The notes: generated from the letters alone by a model not told the origin. A stretch of DNA of 64,000 bases from Pieris napi (GCF_905475465.1 NC_062259.1:10364501-10428500), one strand, 5' to 3'; positions 1-13,080 are shown, counted from the first letter of the stretch. Program-made: numbers and translations.

Positions 1-3000
1 TTGCAAGTAAAAGAGATAGCATACGTTGATCAGCTCAACGAGGGTTTCCAATCCCATAGACACAATCCAAGGAAGAAGCATAAATTTGATATCCTGCAAT
101 TAATTACACATTTATAAATTATATGTATAATGTATATATCTCTACTATTTGTCCGAATATATAATATACGTGAAGCAGTTAAAAGTCCAATCATATTAAG
201 GAGTTTTATATATATTTGTGATCGAATTATATTTCTAATTACTTTCTTTTTTATAAATAGATTATAATCTATTTCTATATCTATTTAAGATAAATTAAGT
301 TCATTTGTACATCGTATAGTTAAATATGGATTAATACGATTTTTTTGTAGTTTGGGCAGTCTACGAACAGTAATAAGAAATTATTCTGCAAGTTGAATCG
401 TGACTAGAGTTCTGAATATGTTTATTGTTATTAATTGTGTTCGATGTCCCAAATAATAATTTATACAATTATATATATAAAATAAAATTAGTAATCAAAA
501 ATTTCCATGTGTATGTCCAAGTGTTTTTACACTTGGTTTAACTGGATTTAAAATATATTCTAGTGCTTGTCCAATCCATAACTAGAGTAACGGGTTTTCA
601 TATATTTTATGTATTGCCATAAAGTTTTAGTAGTGACCCAGCTCGTACGTGCTTACAAAGACATCAACCTACGTCCTATAGTATATAGCGCATACCAGAC
701 TAATCTGTCTAAACTTATAATTGTTGGGACTTTTCATAGTTGAGGTGTATATTTTAGAATAGAAGTGCAGCACACAAGAAACCAGTTTCGAACCACGTTT
801 GTCGGTTATAAGGTTTTAAGCTTAAAGTTATTCACTGCCCTAAACTAAGTGTAGTAACTTTAAACTGTAAGACGATTGGTGCTGCAATAATTAGCATTCA
901 AATAAAGTTTACGTATTAGAAATGCTAAGTATGCCAAAATGGTTGTTACTAACTTTAAACAGCACCCCCCTCTTCCCCCTTTAATTGACCCCCCTTAGTC
1001 GTCTAAACTAAATCAATCTCATCCCGTTATACCTCAAGCACTGTTTCGTATTGTATTACATTGTATTTTGCGCTGTAATGAAAATAGTGGTGACACGGTT
1101 TAAGCTGTCAATTAAGACTTATTTATTTTCTATTCTTTGTATTATCCATTTAGGATTTATTATAAGAAGATTATGATTTTTGTATTAAATTTTACAATAC
1201 CTTATACACTCCCACCATGAGTACGACGCAGGAGATGAGGCCCAAACTGCTGCATGCCAGTAGCGTGATGTTAAGAGACACTGTTACTGTAACAATAAAA
1301 AAATAATTAAAATGAATTCAACCATATATATAACCATAAAAAAAATTGCGATTTTCGGCAGTATGGCGGCCATTTAGAACCGTCCGAAAAGTATTTTATT
1401 ATGGACTATCGGAAAATACTAGAATATTTGTGGAACAAATCATTTGACTTTCATAATTAATCCGACGACTTCGACTAACGCCCACGCGATTAGGCCGCCG
1501 GTACCAGCGCTCTGACCATCATTTTTCTTTTTTTCATTGCGTAATAAGACCCCCGAAGAACCGCCATACTGGTACAAATGACCCACTATTTTTTGTCACT
1601 ATCTCCCGGCCTAAAACAAGTAGCATCCCATACCAAAACCCGTCCCTACCTCCAAGGGATCAACGACATCCCATCCCGCCGCCATCGGACAATATACAAG
1701 TCATTATATAAGTTATATTATATAAATGTCCTCTCCCGAAATGTGTGGATATTTCAAACTCTAATCTTGTTCCTGATTTTGATTAAACTTTGACTTGCTC
1801 CCTGGTATATCTAGACTTTAGTTTTCGAGTTGGACGTGTATACTAATTACGGAATTAAACAACTTTGTTTATAAATAAATCATCATGTCCAAATATTAGC
1901 ATATTTAAATAATATCACATACATAACATTGTTCTGTTTTCCAAACAGAAATTCATCTGTTAGGGTACAGGAATCTGTTCCTTATGATATGAACGAAGGC
2001 GTGACGAACTTTTTTTCAATATTTCCTTGTAGTTAAATAGCTAACAAATTCTATTATATGAAGACCTCGTCTCTCTTTTATGCTATTTTCATTATAGACG
2101 ACCTGTTGAATGTCAATTTAAAATCTGTATGTAAATCGAGCTACGTGTTAATTGTCTACAGAAGCGTTCGAAGCAGACATACGATTCGAGTTCAATAATT
2201 AATAAACTTTCGGATTAGATAGTACTAGACATACTACAGTTTAGTATTGTGAAGACCACGTATTGTGTAAGTGTCCAGCGCAGAGGTCTATTACGCGTAG
2301 GCCATGACAGAGTTAGATAAAGCGATTTCGAACAGAGGTTCCTAGTTTTCGTTACGAAAACCTTCCAAGTTTATTAGAGAATTCCAATCTACTGCAGTAG
2401 GTACAGTATAATAGAAGTACTTCATACATGGTGGTAAAAAGATGAAACGTCCATAACTCATAAATACTAAGTGATCATAAAGTATTGTTTGAAACTCGTA
2501 TCACAGCTTGTAAGAGCGTAAACGAGGGGTAATATTACGTGATCTATCCATGAGGGAAATGAACTTTTTATATTATAAGGTTATTTTCATATTTTCTCCA
2601 CGGGTAGCATCGATTTCCAGGTCACTGACGTACATGACACTCATAGACTTAGTTGATTTATAGCTATTGTATGCTAAAAATACGCTTTATTAATTAAATT
2701 TATAAATACGTGCGTGCGTCACATATTTCAAAATTACGTTTACAGTAAAATGAGAAGGCTTATATATAAATAAAATCTAAAAATATGTTTCTAAGCCCTT
2801 TGCGGACTTGCGGACGGCTAGACCAATTCGAGTTTTTTTTTTAAATTGAAGTAAATTTGCCGTTTTTATGGTTGGCGGTGACAAAAAGAACGGCAGCCTA
2901 TGTGTGAAGGGGGTTCATACTAAAAATGTTTAAATTATTATAATTTATACATTCACTTCGTTATAATTATTATTAGATTATAATTGTAACTGTTATAATT

Positions 3001-6000
3001 ATTTCAAAATACATAATAAAGAATATGTATTCGATTACGATTCCTAAGTACCTGCGATGTGATTTGTAATAAAATCGGGCTTTCCCTTAGCTAGATTTGT
3101 AACTGACACTATCTAAATGGATTCCGATTACCGACGGGGATGTTCGCTTAAAACTTTTAACTGTTAAAATCTTATTTTAGACGAATAAACTTCCTAACTA
3201 TAGGACCTTTATTTTAATTGGGAATTTGTTCCAAAAGGCATTTGCAATTTTCCCTTTTAATTGCTTTATCTCACGAACGTATTGTTATTATTAATTATCA
3301 AATTATGATTTGTTACGTGTGTGAATTTTTATTAAGATAAGAATGAATACAATTATTTTATATACAGCGACTTCGGTAACGAGGAATTAGTTGTACATCC
3401 GATAGATAGCAAAATGTTGGTTTAGTTCTTAAATTTATCAGTATCGCTATAGCAGTTTTATAATCAGCGTGACCAACCGAGTGACTGCAGTAACTAACAC
3501 GGCTACTAAGTAATATATATATTACCGATGCCGAAAAATTCGTTCATTTAAACCAATTTCGCGCTTACGATACAAATCAGTTTTTTTTTCGGGATATTTT
3601 TTGTTGATTGCTCGCCCTTTTTCTTTTAAAGTTTAACTAAATTAAATAATTGTAACCTGGTGACAGAAGAAGCTTGCCAAGAAGGGTGAAACCAATACCA
3701 CCAGTTCAGCCTTGCGATTCTGTAACTCACTTCGAACCTCACAGCGGTTTTCGCAGCGGCGGTCGCGCTCAAATCAGTCGTGAAGCAGTCATTTTACGAT
3801 TTGGCATTCTGATAAGCAATAAACTACAAGCTCCCTAATTATATTTTTGTACTACTAATTAGATCTTCGATCTCTCAGCATCACTATCACTAATTAATTA
3901 ATAGAATTTCCGGACAGCCATATATGTGCCTTTGATAATTTTCTTTTATAGATAAGTAGGTGATCTGCCTCTATATATTCTATAATAATATATTTTTATT
4001 TCCCGTCTTTGTAAGAGTTTGGTGCCTAAAATTGGACTATAGTCCTGTAGTCATCAGCCAGTTATGAGGCTGAATATGCTGTCGATTGGGTCTATAATAT
4101 GGTCTCCATATGGACTATGCAACAACAATTGTGTGGCATAGTCGCGATACGAACTCACGACATCAAGGTGAGAGTCACAAGCTAAATTACAGGTACTATA
4201 ATATGTGCGTATTATATATGTAGGTATTGCGTGTTGTTCCCACGAGCATGTAAGTGCGTGCTCCTATTTCACCATGCCTCCTGCTGATAGAGGACAAGTC
4301 TTTGTTTTTAATTTATGTTATTATTATTTATTAATTAAGATGTCATGTGAAACATGGTGTAATGGTTGCAGCTCCTTACAATCCTTGTGTAAAAAAAAAC
4401 ATGGCGATTAAAAAGAGTGGCGGGGAGTTTAGTGCCAGTTCTTCTCTTCCGTTCTACGCCCTTGATTTGAGAACTGGCACTAAATGTAAATTTAGAAGCA
4501 TTTCATATACATTTCTTTTTTTGGACGTTCATATGTGTACATTGTGTTACCTATATGATTAAATGATTTTTTACTTTTATATACAAAAAACTAAAATACT
4601 TCGTTCATTTGTAATGTTTGCTAAAGCTTAAGTATGTAGGTACTTATATATTTTTTCTTGAAAATAAATCTTCAGGTTTATTAAAAATATTGATTATAGC
4701 ATTACTCCCCACATACAAAGCGACCTAATAATAAATATCGGAGTTGGGACAAACCACATTCTTTTCTGAAATTCTGAAAGCTAATTTATAAAGTTGTTTG
4801 GTGTAAATTACTTGGAGGCTCTGGTATTTGGAAAATCAAAGTCAGTTCAAGGAATTCAAATTACATTATTTTAGTTAATTTAATGAAATTAATAGGACGA
4901 AGAGGAATTTATCTTTGTCAATACGGCTCTAATTTATTTATTAGCTGTAATAGAATAAATAACTAGTATCCGGAAAAAATATTTTCTAATGATGAATATT
5001 TTGATTAATATTTTATATTTTTAGTTTATTAATATAAATGCTTATAAGATTATTTAAGTTATTTCTATAATAAAAATAATTAAAAATGAATCAATATATT
5101 ATGTATAACTAAAGTAACTTTTGGAAATTATTAATCTTACAATGTTAATTAGATTATTAATAATATTAATAATTACTAATGAATAAATAGAAACTAAATT
5201 AAATTTATTAAGTTTGCAGTCCCTACGGCAGTGCTGATGTTAGCTTTGACCGGGCAAATTAATTTTATTTCCCAAACAAAAATGATTCTGTCTCCGTGGA
5301 TTTCTTGCACACATAGTTAAACATTAATGAGCGTTACAATGGGACAAACAAAATAAAGACATTGTGGTTTTTATGTTTTATATATTATTACGAGAAAAAT
5401 TGTGTTACATTTGCTTATTTCACAGAATAGCGTGATTTACTGTTATTGTAGGCTGATTGTGTCAGTTCAATTCTATAAAACACTTTCAGCTACTTTTAGA
5501 GTTGTCAATTAATTATTTAAAGAACCGTCTTGTCAATCAGCTACGGCATTTCATGCTCGGCTAGCTACTTAAGTACTGATTGGATCTGTAATTAAATCAT
5601 TATTTAATTGACTAATTAACCATCTCGCTCTAAATAACAGATGAGCGTTTTACAGGATTAAATACTATTGTAGATATACCTATATTGTAATTTTATAAAG
5701 TTCATCTTTCTTTGTCGAGATAGAAAATGTCCAGTATATTGGTACAAAGTTTGGCGTGTGTCATCCGCCGAACTTATATTGGATAAATTAGTTTTGTTGA
5801 AGTACATACGAGTGGATAAATTCAGTATTGCAGTTTTATTTATATCTTATATAGCCTCAAATAGTTAAGCATTGTTTGACGTAAAACTTATTTGAAACTT
5901 ATTTGACTTTTGACGACTCATTGGTCTAGTGTTTAGTACCCCTGACTGCGAATCCATGGGTCCCGGGTTCGATCCCCGGCTGAGACGAACATCGATGTGA

Positions 6001-9000
6001 TGAGCATTTGGTGTTAGGTCTTTCTATGTATAATATTTATGTATATCCGTTGCCTAGTACCCATAACACAAGCTTCACCAGCTTAGCATGGGACTAGGTC
6101 AATTGGTGTGAATTGTCTTTAACAAAAAAAATATATGAAAATAAATGGGCGCTTTACGACAGCCGCGGTCATTAAGACACTAACCATTTCCTGACTGACT
6201 TTGACTGACCGTTTATGTACGTTAAAAAAGTTTTATTGAATATACCTGACACACGCCGACCTTTTGACAGTACAATAGAGTGCGTGCGGGCATGGATAGA
6301 CAGAAAGTCCATTGGTCGATTGGTACTGTCGGGGATTCGAACCTACTATCTTAAAGCGGCCACTGACGATACGTCCATTTAGTAGACTTCCTTTTGGATG
6401 CACTCCAAATGGAAATTTATCGAGAAACGGTACCATTCACGATACTTCCATTTGGATGCATGGCGTCACTTCGAACTTTGCAATCGTACGGAAAGGTAAT
6501 AAATAATACTATGGATAACAATACTTTACTGGTGGCAGCAGTTCTGTGTATTTTATTAAAAAGACAAAAAAAACCTAAGAGAAGGTGGATGAAGGATTGG
6601 TTGAAACATTAAGAAATACTTTTATTTATTTAATAATATAAATATATTTATTTAAAAATAGAAATACCTTTATTTTTTTCTATTACTTCCAACACAAAGT
6701 CACGCGCGGACAAAGACATAATAAAAAGAAAATTATAACGCTTGACAAATACACAGCACATCCACCACCATCGACATCAAAACATAAACTGAAACAAAAA
6801 CCTCAAAAAAATGGACGCCGTTTCGCCCATTCACGGACAATTCGGACTGCTTCCATATGGCGTGGCGCACGTATCTGCCATTGTCGGACGGCCACGGATG
6901 ACGTCCATTTGGCCTGGACGCATGGATTTCAATCCTTTTGGAAATCCAGAGCTGGCTGACGTCCATCCAAATGGAATACTTTTTTACCATTCATGGGACG
7001 ATTTTGGACGACGACTACTCCATTCGGATTAATGGACGTATCGTCAGTGGCCGCTTTTAGAGATGAGAGCCACACGCTGAAGACACGTGGCCAATAGTGT
7101 TTAAAATTGAATAAATAAGTAATATAATGGGTTCAAATCTATCGTTTTAGGTTTACGCACATACGATATACGCACTCCACACCTGTTCGTTCGTCCTAAG
7201 TGTAATCTTTGGTTAACCTACTTTCCTTATTGTTTCTACAGGCCGTATTCAAACCCAATTCCTATGTTGAATCAATGAGGTATAAAAAATATACTTACTT
7301 GGAGTTATTTTTTCCGGCTCGAGGAAACTCTCCGATTCGGGTTCAGTCATTTGGCCGGATAGGTAGCGATGCTCAACGTCGATAAAGTGCCCCATCGTTA
7401 CTATGGTTACCGCAAAGTATACCTGCATAATATTATCAAGATTAGGGACCTGTTACAAACGGTATGCCTCTTTAGGATAAATTATTGACCAATAAAAGAC
7501 CTATTTGGTTTAAATCGTTTGTACAGTATTTTAGTTGGACTGTGTGAGTACATTGTACAAGAAGGAAAGATCATTCTTAATACAACCGAGGTTAGAATTA
7601 AAAACTCGAAATGCGAGTGATAAATAGTGCTATATAAACGAATCATTACACACTTTGTGATAAAAACTATTAGTCAAGGCATAAAAAACTACGGTGATAA
7701 TTAATTTTGATATAGTTTCTTGATCCACGTTAGAAATGTATTATCATACAACTATGAAACGACTGTTCCACCACATTATCATAGTACGCGGAGCTTACGA
7801 CGAAGATTTTCCATAACATTATGGCTTAAACCGCTGTTATATTAGTTTTTCCTGAATTCAAATTTAAATCAAAATTTCCTTAAAACTTAAATTTTTACCT
7901 CCTACGGCTGCTGGTATTAATAAAAGCTGTTTTCAGAAATATTCGATGTCACCTACACAATAAAAAGGAGGATGTAGAATGGCCTAGCAATTTCCTCAAA
8001 GCTTGTTATTTCGCTTCTATGGCGGGAACGGCTTTTAGCTTTATACGCTCCTGCTGACATTTTTGAAAAAACGATCTTTTTCGTCATAAAATAAAAAATC
8101 TTCGTACATTTCCAATATTAGACGCCTTTTTGACTTTCGACTTTTTTTGTCACAGCAGAAATGCTCATATGATTTCACGATTTTCTACAGTGCTATACGA
8201 GTACATGGTTTTACTCGTGGGCTCTCCTACAATCAATACACTCTATGAAACAGAGCAGGTGAAGTATAAAAAATACGCAATAAAATTAATTATTTCAAGG
8301 CTTTGAAGTATGCATTCTTTTCTAATACGCATACTGATTAATTGATTTTTTATTAAAATATGTGTTTCCCCGATCAATCGATCCCAAAACTTTCGGCCGA
8401 CACACGTTATGGTGGACTATCAGACGGTTACTCCGGCTATATCAGGGTCGGGAAGAGCAGCGCAAACGACCCTAAAACCACCCAAAACGGGCAGTCATCT
8501 CCAGCCCATGGACAATCATTTAAGTGGATGCGTAGCCGGCCTTTACAATTACAGTTCCATAGCACAAACTTCGTCGCACCATTGCCTTATTATTTATTAT
8601 TGGCCTATGTAAAACAGAATTAGTTTTTATTTATTAAATGGCCTCCACGATAAAAATTTTAGTGACCGGGCCAATGTGACGTCACGGTACAAGCAGCGAG
8701 TCAGCGTTCGCGGATTTGTAAATACGTGACGTCATCGTTGAGCGAGTGAAGGAACGAAAATTTAAAAAAACCCTAATCTTTTCTCTGTAATTATAATACT
8801 TTCGATAGAACAAAAACTTATTTGCACAAGAATACGCATTAAACTTGCTTATAATCAAAACTTTTCCAGTTTAATATTTTAATTTTTATGTGTTTTTCTC
8901 CAACCTGCAAATGACGGACTTACATGACGGTATGATTTAAAAAAAAAATGACATATTTTACTAAAGAACGGGATTCAGTCACAGGAGCACTGAATGTTGT

Positions 9001-12000
9001 TGACATTAATCTAATATATAAACTTCTCGTGTCGCGGTGTTTGTGGTTAAACTCCTCCGAAACGGCTCGACCGATTCTCATGAAATTTTGTGTGCATATT
9101 GGGTATGTCTGAGAATCGGACAACATTTATTTTTCATCCCCCTAAATATATTTTTTTTATTTTTAGATATTTTTTTCTGTTTTTATTTTTTTACATGGCA
9201 AAACGACGTTTGCTGGATCAGCTAGTATTTTTATGTTATATTCACCATCATTCATATGTGTAAGTTGTCAATGAAAAATTTCAGGTCAATTCTGCAATAT
9301 CCCAGATTTATTAGGTACGTTTCATAAATTTAACGAGCACTCTATCATAAATCTTACGCCTTTGAGACGCACCTAGCATTATTTACGGCTAATTTCAAGT
9401 AAATTACGATCGTCTGCGAGGAAAAATTATTTCTGCGTTTTAGTCTTTGTTTAGCTAAAAATTCTAAGAAAACATTCTAAAAGGCTAAGTTATGCTTTTG
9501 TTCTTAATACAAAGTCTATTAGATTACCCTTATTTATCATCACTTAATTGAAAGTAACTATTTGACGCAAGGAAACTTTTGATGTAATGTAATGCTGTAT
9601 CAAAATTATATAAGATAAAAGATTCATTTTTCGAACCAGGCATACACAACAACAAAATTAAGAGAAGAGCCTTGAATAGAAAAAAAATTATAAAGTTTAT
9701 AAAAACTACTATGTCCAAACAGGTATAAAGTACCTGCTTGCGGGTTTCGTTTCAGCCATTTCCCATTGGCTATTTAGTAATAAATTCAACTGTTAAACAG
9801 AATTCATTATGATGTGCAAAAATTGCTAAAAAAACTTAATTTTGACCAGCAACGTTGATGTGCATTGGTTGATCGAGTCCATCCAATAAAAGTATATTTG
9901 CGTTACTTCCATAAATAAAAAAGAGGACCTACCAATTCCCAAAATGAATTGGAAGAGGTACAAACAACGGAAGGTGCAAGGCTACTGCTTTCATAGCCCT
10001 CTATTTGATTGAAACCTTGATATGGAGTGCCAATGCTAGCCAATAACAATTTTTATAGTATCAGCCCTGCGATTCTGTAACTCACTTTCCGAACTCACAC
10101 AGCGGTTTTCGCATCGGCGGTCGCTCTCAAATCAGTCGTGAAGCAGTCATTTTATGATTTGGCATTTTAATAAACAATAAACTACAAGCTGGGCTAAAAG
10201 GTGGGCTTTTCAGTGAGTTACAGAATCGCAGGGCAGTACTGTAGGGGCCTACCGGTCGTAACAAATTTAACTAAAAAGAACCATACTGGATTCAGTGATG
10301 TTTGAAAATACACGGTCTCTAGGAAGATATCCTATCAATGTCATTAAACAGTTGTTATTTTTCGTTATTTGGAGTGAAATATTATATCTACAAGAGTATT
10401 TCTTCTCCTAATAATATTAACAATATTACACACTGAGCTTTGCAGTTAGGGTGTAGTGTACGTTTGTTATTAAACTGTCTTAGGAGGCCAAGGTATATTA
10501 CGTCAAGCCAAGTATATTACGTCATGAATTGGGTGTCGGTAATTACTCTACAGCAATCTTCTCTAAGGAATATACGTATAAATTATATACTTAAGGCTTT
10601 ATTAGAGTAATAACGTTCTATAATTTATTACTTGTATTTTCTCTTCGTAGATTATATTCAGATAGTGATTATAATAAGGTGACAAATAGGCGGCTGAGGT
10701 TAAATGATACTGAAGGGCCGGCCTTTTGAGAATTGGTGCATCCTGTCGTAGCAAAAGTTGATTTGGTGCGGAAATATTTCGATTTAATATATCTTATAAG
10801 TTTAAAAAAAGTATATACTGAACGTCTGTTATAATATATATTGAGTTAATTTTAATTTAGTACATATATATTATTTACCGCAAATTTCTGACAAAATTAC
10901 GCTAAAATATATAATATGTATGAACTTGTAATAAAATCTCTTTGGCTATACTATATGTATTTGCCTGTTTTTGTTATCATTGAAAGTTGAGATTTTAAAG
11001 AAGATAATTCCAATATTAGGATAATGTGTGATTTTTATTTATTTTTCGTACCGTCAACATAAGTGAATCTAATGAAGAAATTCCATACATTTTAAAATTT
11101 TACTACAAAAAAGGTAAAAATGCAATGCAAGCCGCGAAAAAAATTTGCGGTGTTTATGGACCTAGTGCAGTGTATGTGAGAGTAGTACAAATTTGGTTTA
11201 AGCTTTTTCAAATTTTTTTTTTTGACCTGCGAAACACTGATGAGATTAAAGCAAGGAGTTGAGAGAAAGCGGCCGGAATTAATCAACAGAAGGGGTGTGG
11301 TTTTTCATCAAGATAACGCTAGAACTCACACATCTTTAGCCACTCAGCAAAAATTAAGAGAACTTGGCTGGGAGGTGTTAATGCATCCGACGTACGTATA
11401 TAGACCTGACCTTGCACCTTCAGATTTCCACCTGTTTCGGTATTTTCAGAATTCTTTAGGCAGTGTCAGGTTAACATCACGAGAGGACTGCCAAAATCAA
11501 TTGTCGCGGTATTTTGATTAGAAGCCCCAAAATTTCCATAGCAATGGGATCATATTCCTACCTACAAGATGGCAAAAAGTTATCGAACAAAATGGTACCT
11601 ACATACTTTAGTTAAATGTAAATAAACTATATTAAAAAATGTTGTGAATTTTCTTGAAAAATGCGAAGAAACTTTTTCCCCAACCTATTATATAAACACA
11701 TGTATATTATAAATTCATTTTATATCCAATTATTCTATTTGCCTTTACTAAGGATAATATCTGGATACTGAGATTAAATAAGTATATTGCGAACTCATGA
11801 TATCCGTCTACTTGAATGAAATCAATTTGCGATATGAATTTCGAAGACGTAATTTGACGACATCGGAGACATCTGACTAGGACTTTTTGTAATAGACGAC
11901 ATATGTGGATATTTTTATTCCTGGAATGTCATTTATATTACATAATGTTAGTTCATTTTGTCTATTCTCTGAAATCTTGTTAGTGCCACAGTCTCTTACC

Positions 12001-12754
12001 CGATCCACCTAAAGTGACTAGTGAGGCTTGAGAAGAAGATAAATTGTGTGAATGGCACCGAAAAGTCGCACAAATGTTTACAAAGATTACAAACTTTGTT
12101 TTAAAATATTATGTTTGTATAAGTTGTAACTCAGATAAAATGTATTTTAATTCTAGTTTAATAAGGAAGGATTTGGTCTTACTAATGTTAGAGGCGAATT
12201 AAATTGCTTAAATTCTTGATGAATGCAACTAATTTATTGGAAACTTAATAAATTGTTTTTTTTTAAATAAAAAACATATTGCAAAACATATATTCAATAC
12301 GACCAAAAATTCATGCGAGAGTTTTTTATAAAATCATATTTAAAAATGAGCACAATTTTCTTCGACTAGCGGACCTGATATACGATGACCTGTACAAGTC
12401 TTTGTCTCTGTCTACCAAAGAAAATATTCCTGAATCTGATATCAAAGTTAAAACTTATATAAGTTACAACCGGTATGTAGATACCGGTTGTAACTTATAT
12501 AAGTTAAATATTGTTGTTTCACTATGTTTTTATCAAGTCAATAAAAATAAAATAAAAAAGACATTTAATTGTAAATCCATACCACCGAATGAATTTGTAC
12601 ACACACACAAAAAATATCCAAAAACCGGCAGAAGATTTATATATATGATTTATATATAAGGTATACTTAGATAACATACCAAAGTGTATATCGCTGAGGC
12701 GTAGCAGCCTCTACGAAGGCTACGCCAACAGCAGCACGACTGTATGATGGCCAT
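1..12754 (-). CDS. Multi-pass (probably four-TM) insect membrane protein, 5' part of gene
   Basis: Four coding exons join in phase: 12754-12680, 7422-7299, 1286-1201 and 93-1 (the last cut by the window edge), giving 126 residues so far. The start ATG at 12754-12752 lies ten bases inside an exon with a good acceptor (TTGTTACAG), so a non-coding upstream exon is expected to the right. Donors GTATGT, GTAAGT and GTATTG and acceptors ending CAG are present. The protein opens with a basic Cys cluster (QSCCCWRSLRRGC, residues 5-17). Hydrophobic segments follow at about 19-40, 72-93 and 99-124, and an acidic loop lies at about 42-66. This pattern (N-terminal Cys cluster, segment, acidic loop, paired segments ending KDIKFMLLPW) resembles insect LAPTM4/DUF4728-like tetraspan proteins; the family assignment is an inference from layout. 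Function unknown. The missing 3' exons should hold the fourth segment. The introns are full of transposons. Confidence 0.8.
94..1200. other. Intron 3 of the membrane protein gene
   Basis: AT-rich sequence between the exons at 1-93 and 1201-1286. I see no repeat with recognisable ends and no further coding potential. A C/T-rich stretch lies near 965-995. Confidence 0.55.
3717..3836 (+). repeat. Foldback MITE, left arm plus centre
   Basis: It starts with the terminal repeat CAGCCTTGCGATTCTGTAAC and continues through the arm to the centre ending near AAACTACAAGCTCCCT. The right arm is absent. Related partial copies lie at 10074, 23331 and 38328; together they imply a longer palindromic parent element. 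Confidence 0.75.
4237..4330 (+). repeat. Unclassified interspersed repeat, copy 1
   Basis: About 90 bases beginning CCCACGAGCATGTAAGTGCG and containing TGATAGAGGACAAGTCTTTG match a second copy at 52455-52540 with only a few differences. It has no tRNA-like box and no terminal inverted repeat that I can see. Confidence 0.6.
4420..4600 (+). repeat. LINE 3'-tail-like fragment
   Basis: The stretch from GAGTTTAGTGCCAGTTCTTC onward has the layout of lepidopteran CR1/jockey-type 3' tails (GAGTTT...GTTCTTCTC...GACxTTCATA...), compare 43110-43293. It is diverged and short, and no reverse transcriptase sequence remains. The internal pair AGTGCCAGTTCT / GAACTGGCACT could fold into a hairpin. Confidence 0.45.
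5914..6131 (+). repeat. tRNA-derived SINE, family A, copy 1
   Basis: The head carries an A-box-like TGGTCTAGTGTTTAG and a perfect B box (GGGTTCGATCCC) followed by CCGGCTGAGACG. The body ends GGTCAATTGGTGTGAATTG and a short A tail. It matches the copy at 34688 nearly throughout. The 3' body lies beyond a tRNA length, so this is a SINE and not a tRNA gene. Confidence 0.85.
6236..7104 (-). repeat. tRNA-derived SINE, family B, split by a MITE
   Basis: Two pieces (6236-6350 and 7057-7104) are halves of one antisense SINE. The left piece has CCTGACACACGCCGACC and an antisense B box (GGGGATTCGAACCTAC). The right piece (GAGATGAGAGCCACACGCTG) continues exactly where intact copies at 37661 and 39266 continue after the B box. 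The interruption is the MITE at 6354-7056 with a TTA duplication. Confidence 0.8.
6354..7056. mobile_element. 703-bp MITE, PIF/Harbinger-like (TTA target)
   Basis: The ends are inverted repeats: left AAGCGGCCACTGACGATACG, right the complement of the same sequence (CGTATCGTCAGTGGCCGCTT). TTA flanks both sides (6351-6353 and 7057-7059). Inside are repeated variants of CATTTGGATGCA and no transposase frame; the short open frames on both strands come from this repeated, partly palindromic sequence. TWA target choice is typical of PIF/Harbinger elements, hence the class inference. Confidence 0.85.
8370..8610. other. GC-richer unexplained intronic segment
   Basis: About 240 bases with clearly higher GC than their surroundings and two overlapping plus-strand open frames of 67 and 87 codons. 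No motif, splice context or repeat partner in this window was recognised. It may be a fragment of a retroelement whose other copies lie elsewhere. Confidence 0.3.
9010..9225 (+). mobile_element. Non-autonomous Helitron, 216 bp
   Basis: It begins TCTAATATATAAAC after a host A and ends GCTGGATCAGCTAG before a host T. A short palindrome (GCTGGATCAGC) lies just before CTAG, as in Helitron 3' ends. The internal text ACGGCTCGACCGATTCTCAT is the same type of sequence as in the copies at 20171, 27333 and 53727. Confidence 0.8.
10074..10234. mobile_element. Foldback MITE with both ends, right arm mostly deleted
   Basis: Its inverted ends are exact over at least 20 bases: GCCCTGCGATTCTGTAACTC at the left and its complement at the right. 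The full left arm and centre (AAACTACAAGCT) are present, but the right arm is reduced to the terminal repeat. No clear target duplication was found. Confidence 0.85.
10712..10775 (+). repeat. Fragment of repeat family C
   Basis: GGCCGGCCTTTTGAGAATTG and the following bases match the middle of the family C repeat seen most completely at 40345-40565. It is short and diverged. Confidence 0.55.
11040..11690 (+). pseudogene. Internally deleted mariner transposase relic
   Basis: The 5' part encodes the mariner DNA-binding start (frame around GKNAMQAAKKICGVYG at 11113-11160). The frame at 11222-11521 encodes the C-terminal catalytic part, with VVFHQDNARTHTSLATQQ and RPDLAPSDFHLF. A normal mariner transposase is about 345 residues; roughly half is missing between these blocks, including the first catalytic Asp. 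The two blocks are out of frame and the C-terminal frame ends early. A TIR-like end (TTTTTCCCCAACCTA) lies near 11675-11689, but no matching left end was found. The element sits in intron 1 of the minus-strand membrane protein gene. It is surely inactive. Confidence 0.9.
12452..12505. repeat. Perfect 25-bp inverted repeat with 4-nt loop
   Basis: Arms 12452-12476 and 12481-12505 are exact complements (left arm includes AAGTTACAACCGGTAT) around the loop GTAG. The hairpin lies inside an unrecognised 126-codon plus-strand open frame (12279-12659) and about 175 bases from exon 1 of the minus-strand membrane protein gene. Confidence 0.9.
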
Positions 12755-13080
12755 ATCGACGATCCTGTAACAAATAATTACTATTTATATATTATTAATG
12801 TAGTAGGGTACGTGTAGCGTAAACACGTATATTTGTATTGACATTCCAAAACTCGAAAATACTTGAGTTAAAATCGAATACACTAACTTTTTTATAATAA
12901 AGATACAAACAGCAAACGAACACTAGACGCTGGATAATAAGAAATTGCTTAGATGTATTAGTATGCTGCCGAATTGCAGAGCAGATGTTTGGTATAAACA
13001 TGGTTTAATCAGAGGCCGTTGCACAATAAGTAAAATTATCCCTATTTATTACCTATATACTCAAAAATATGCATGGTAGA

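Noticed and set aside
1350..1580. Possible MITE from CAGTATGGCGG / CCGCCATACTGG
   Set aside because: Only about a dozen bases match, the arms are not at plausible element ends, and there is no target duplication.
12279..12659. 126-codon plus-strand frame as a gene
   Set aside because: It reads through a perfect hairpin, has no recognisable motif and no promoter or splice context; kept only as the hairpin.
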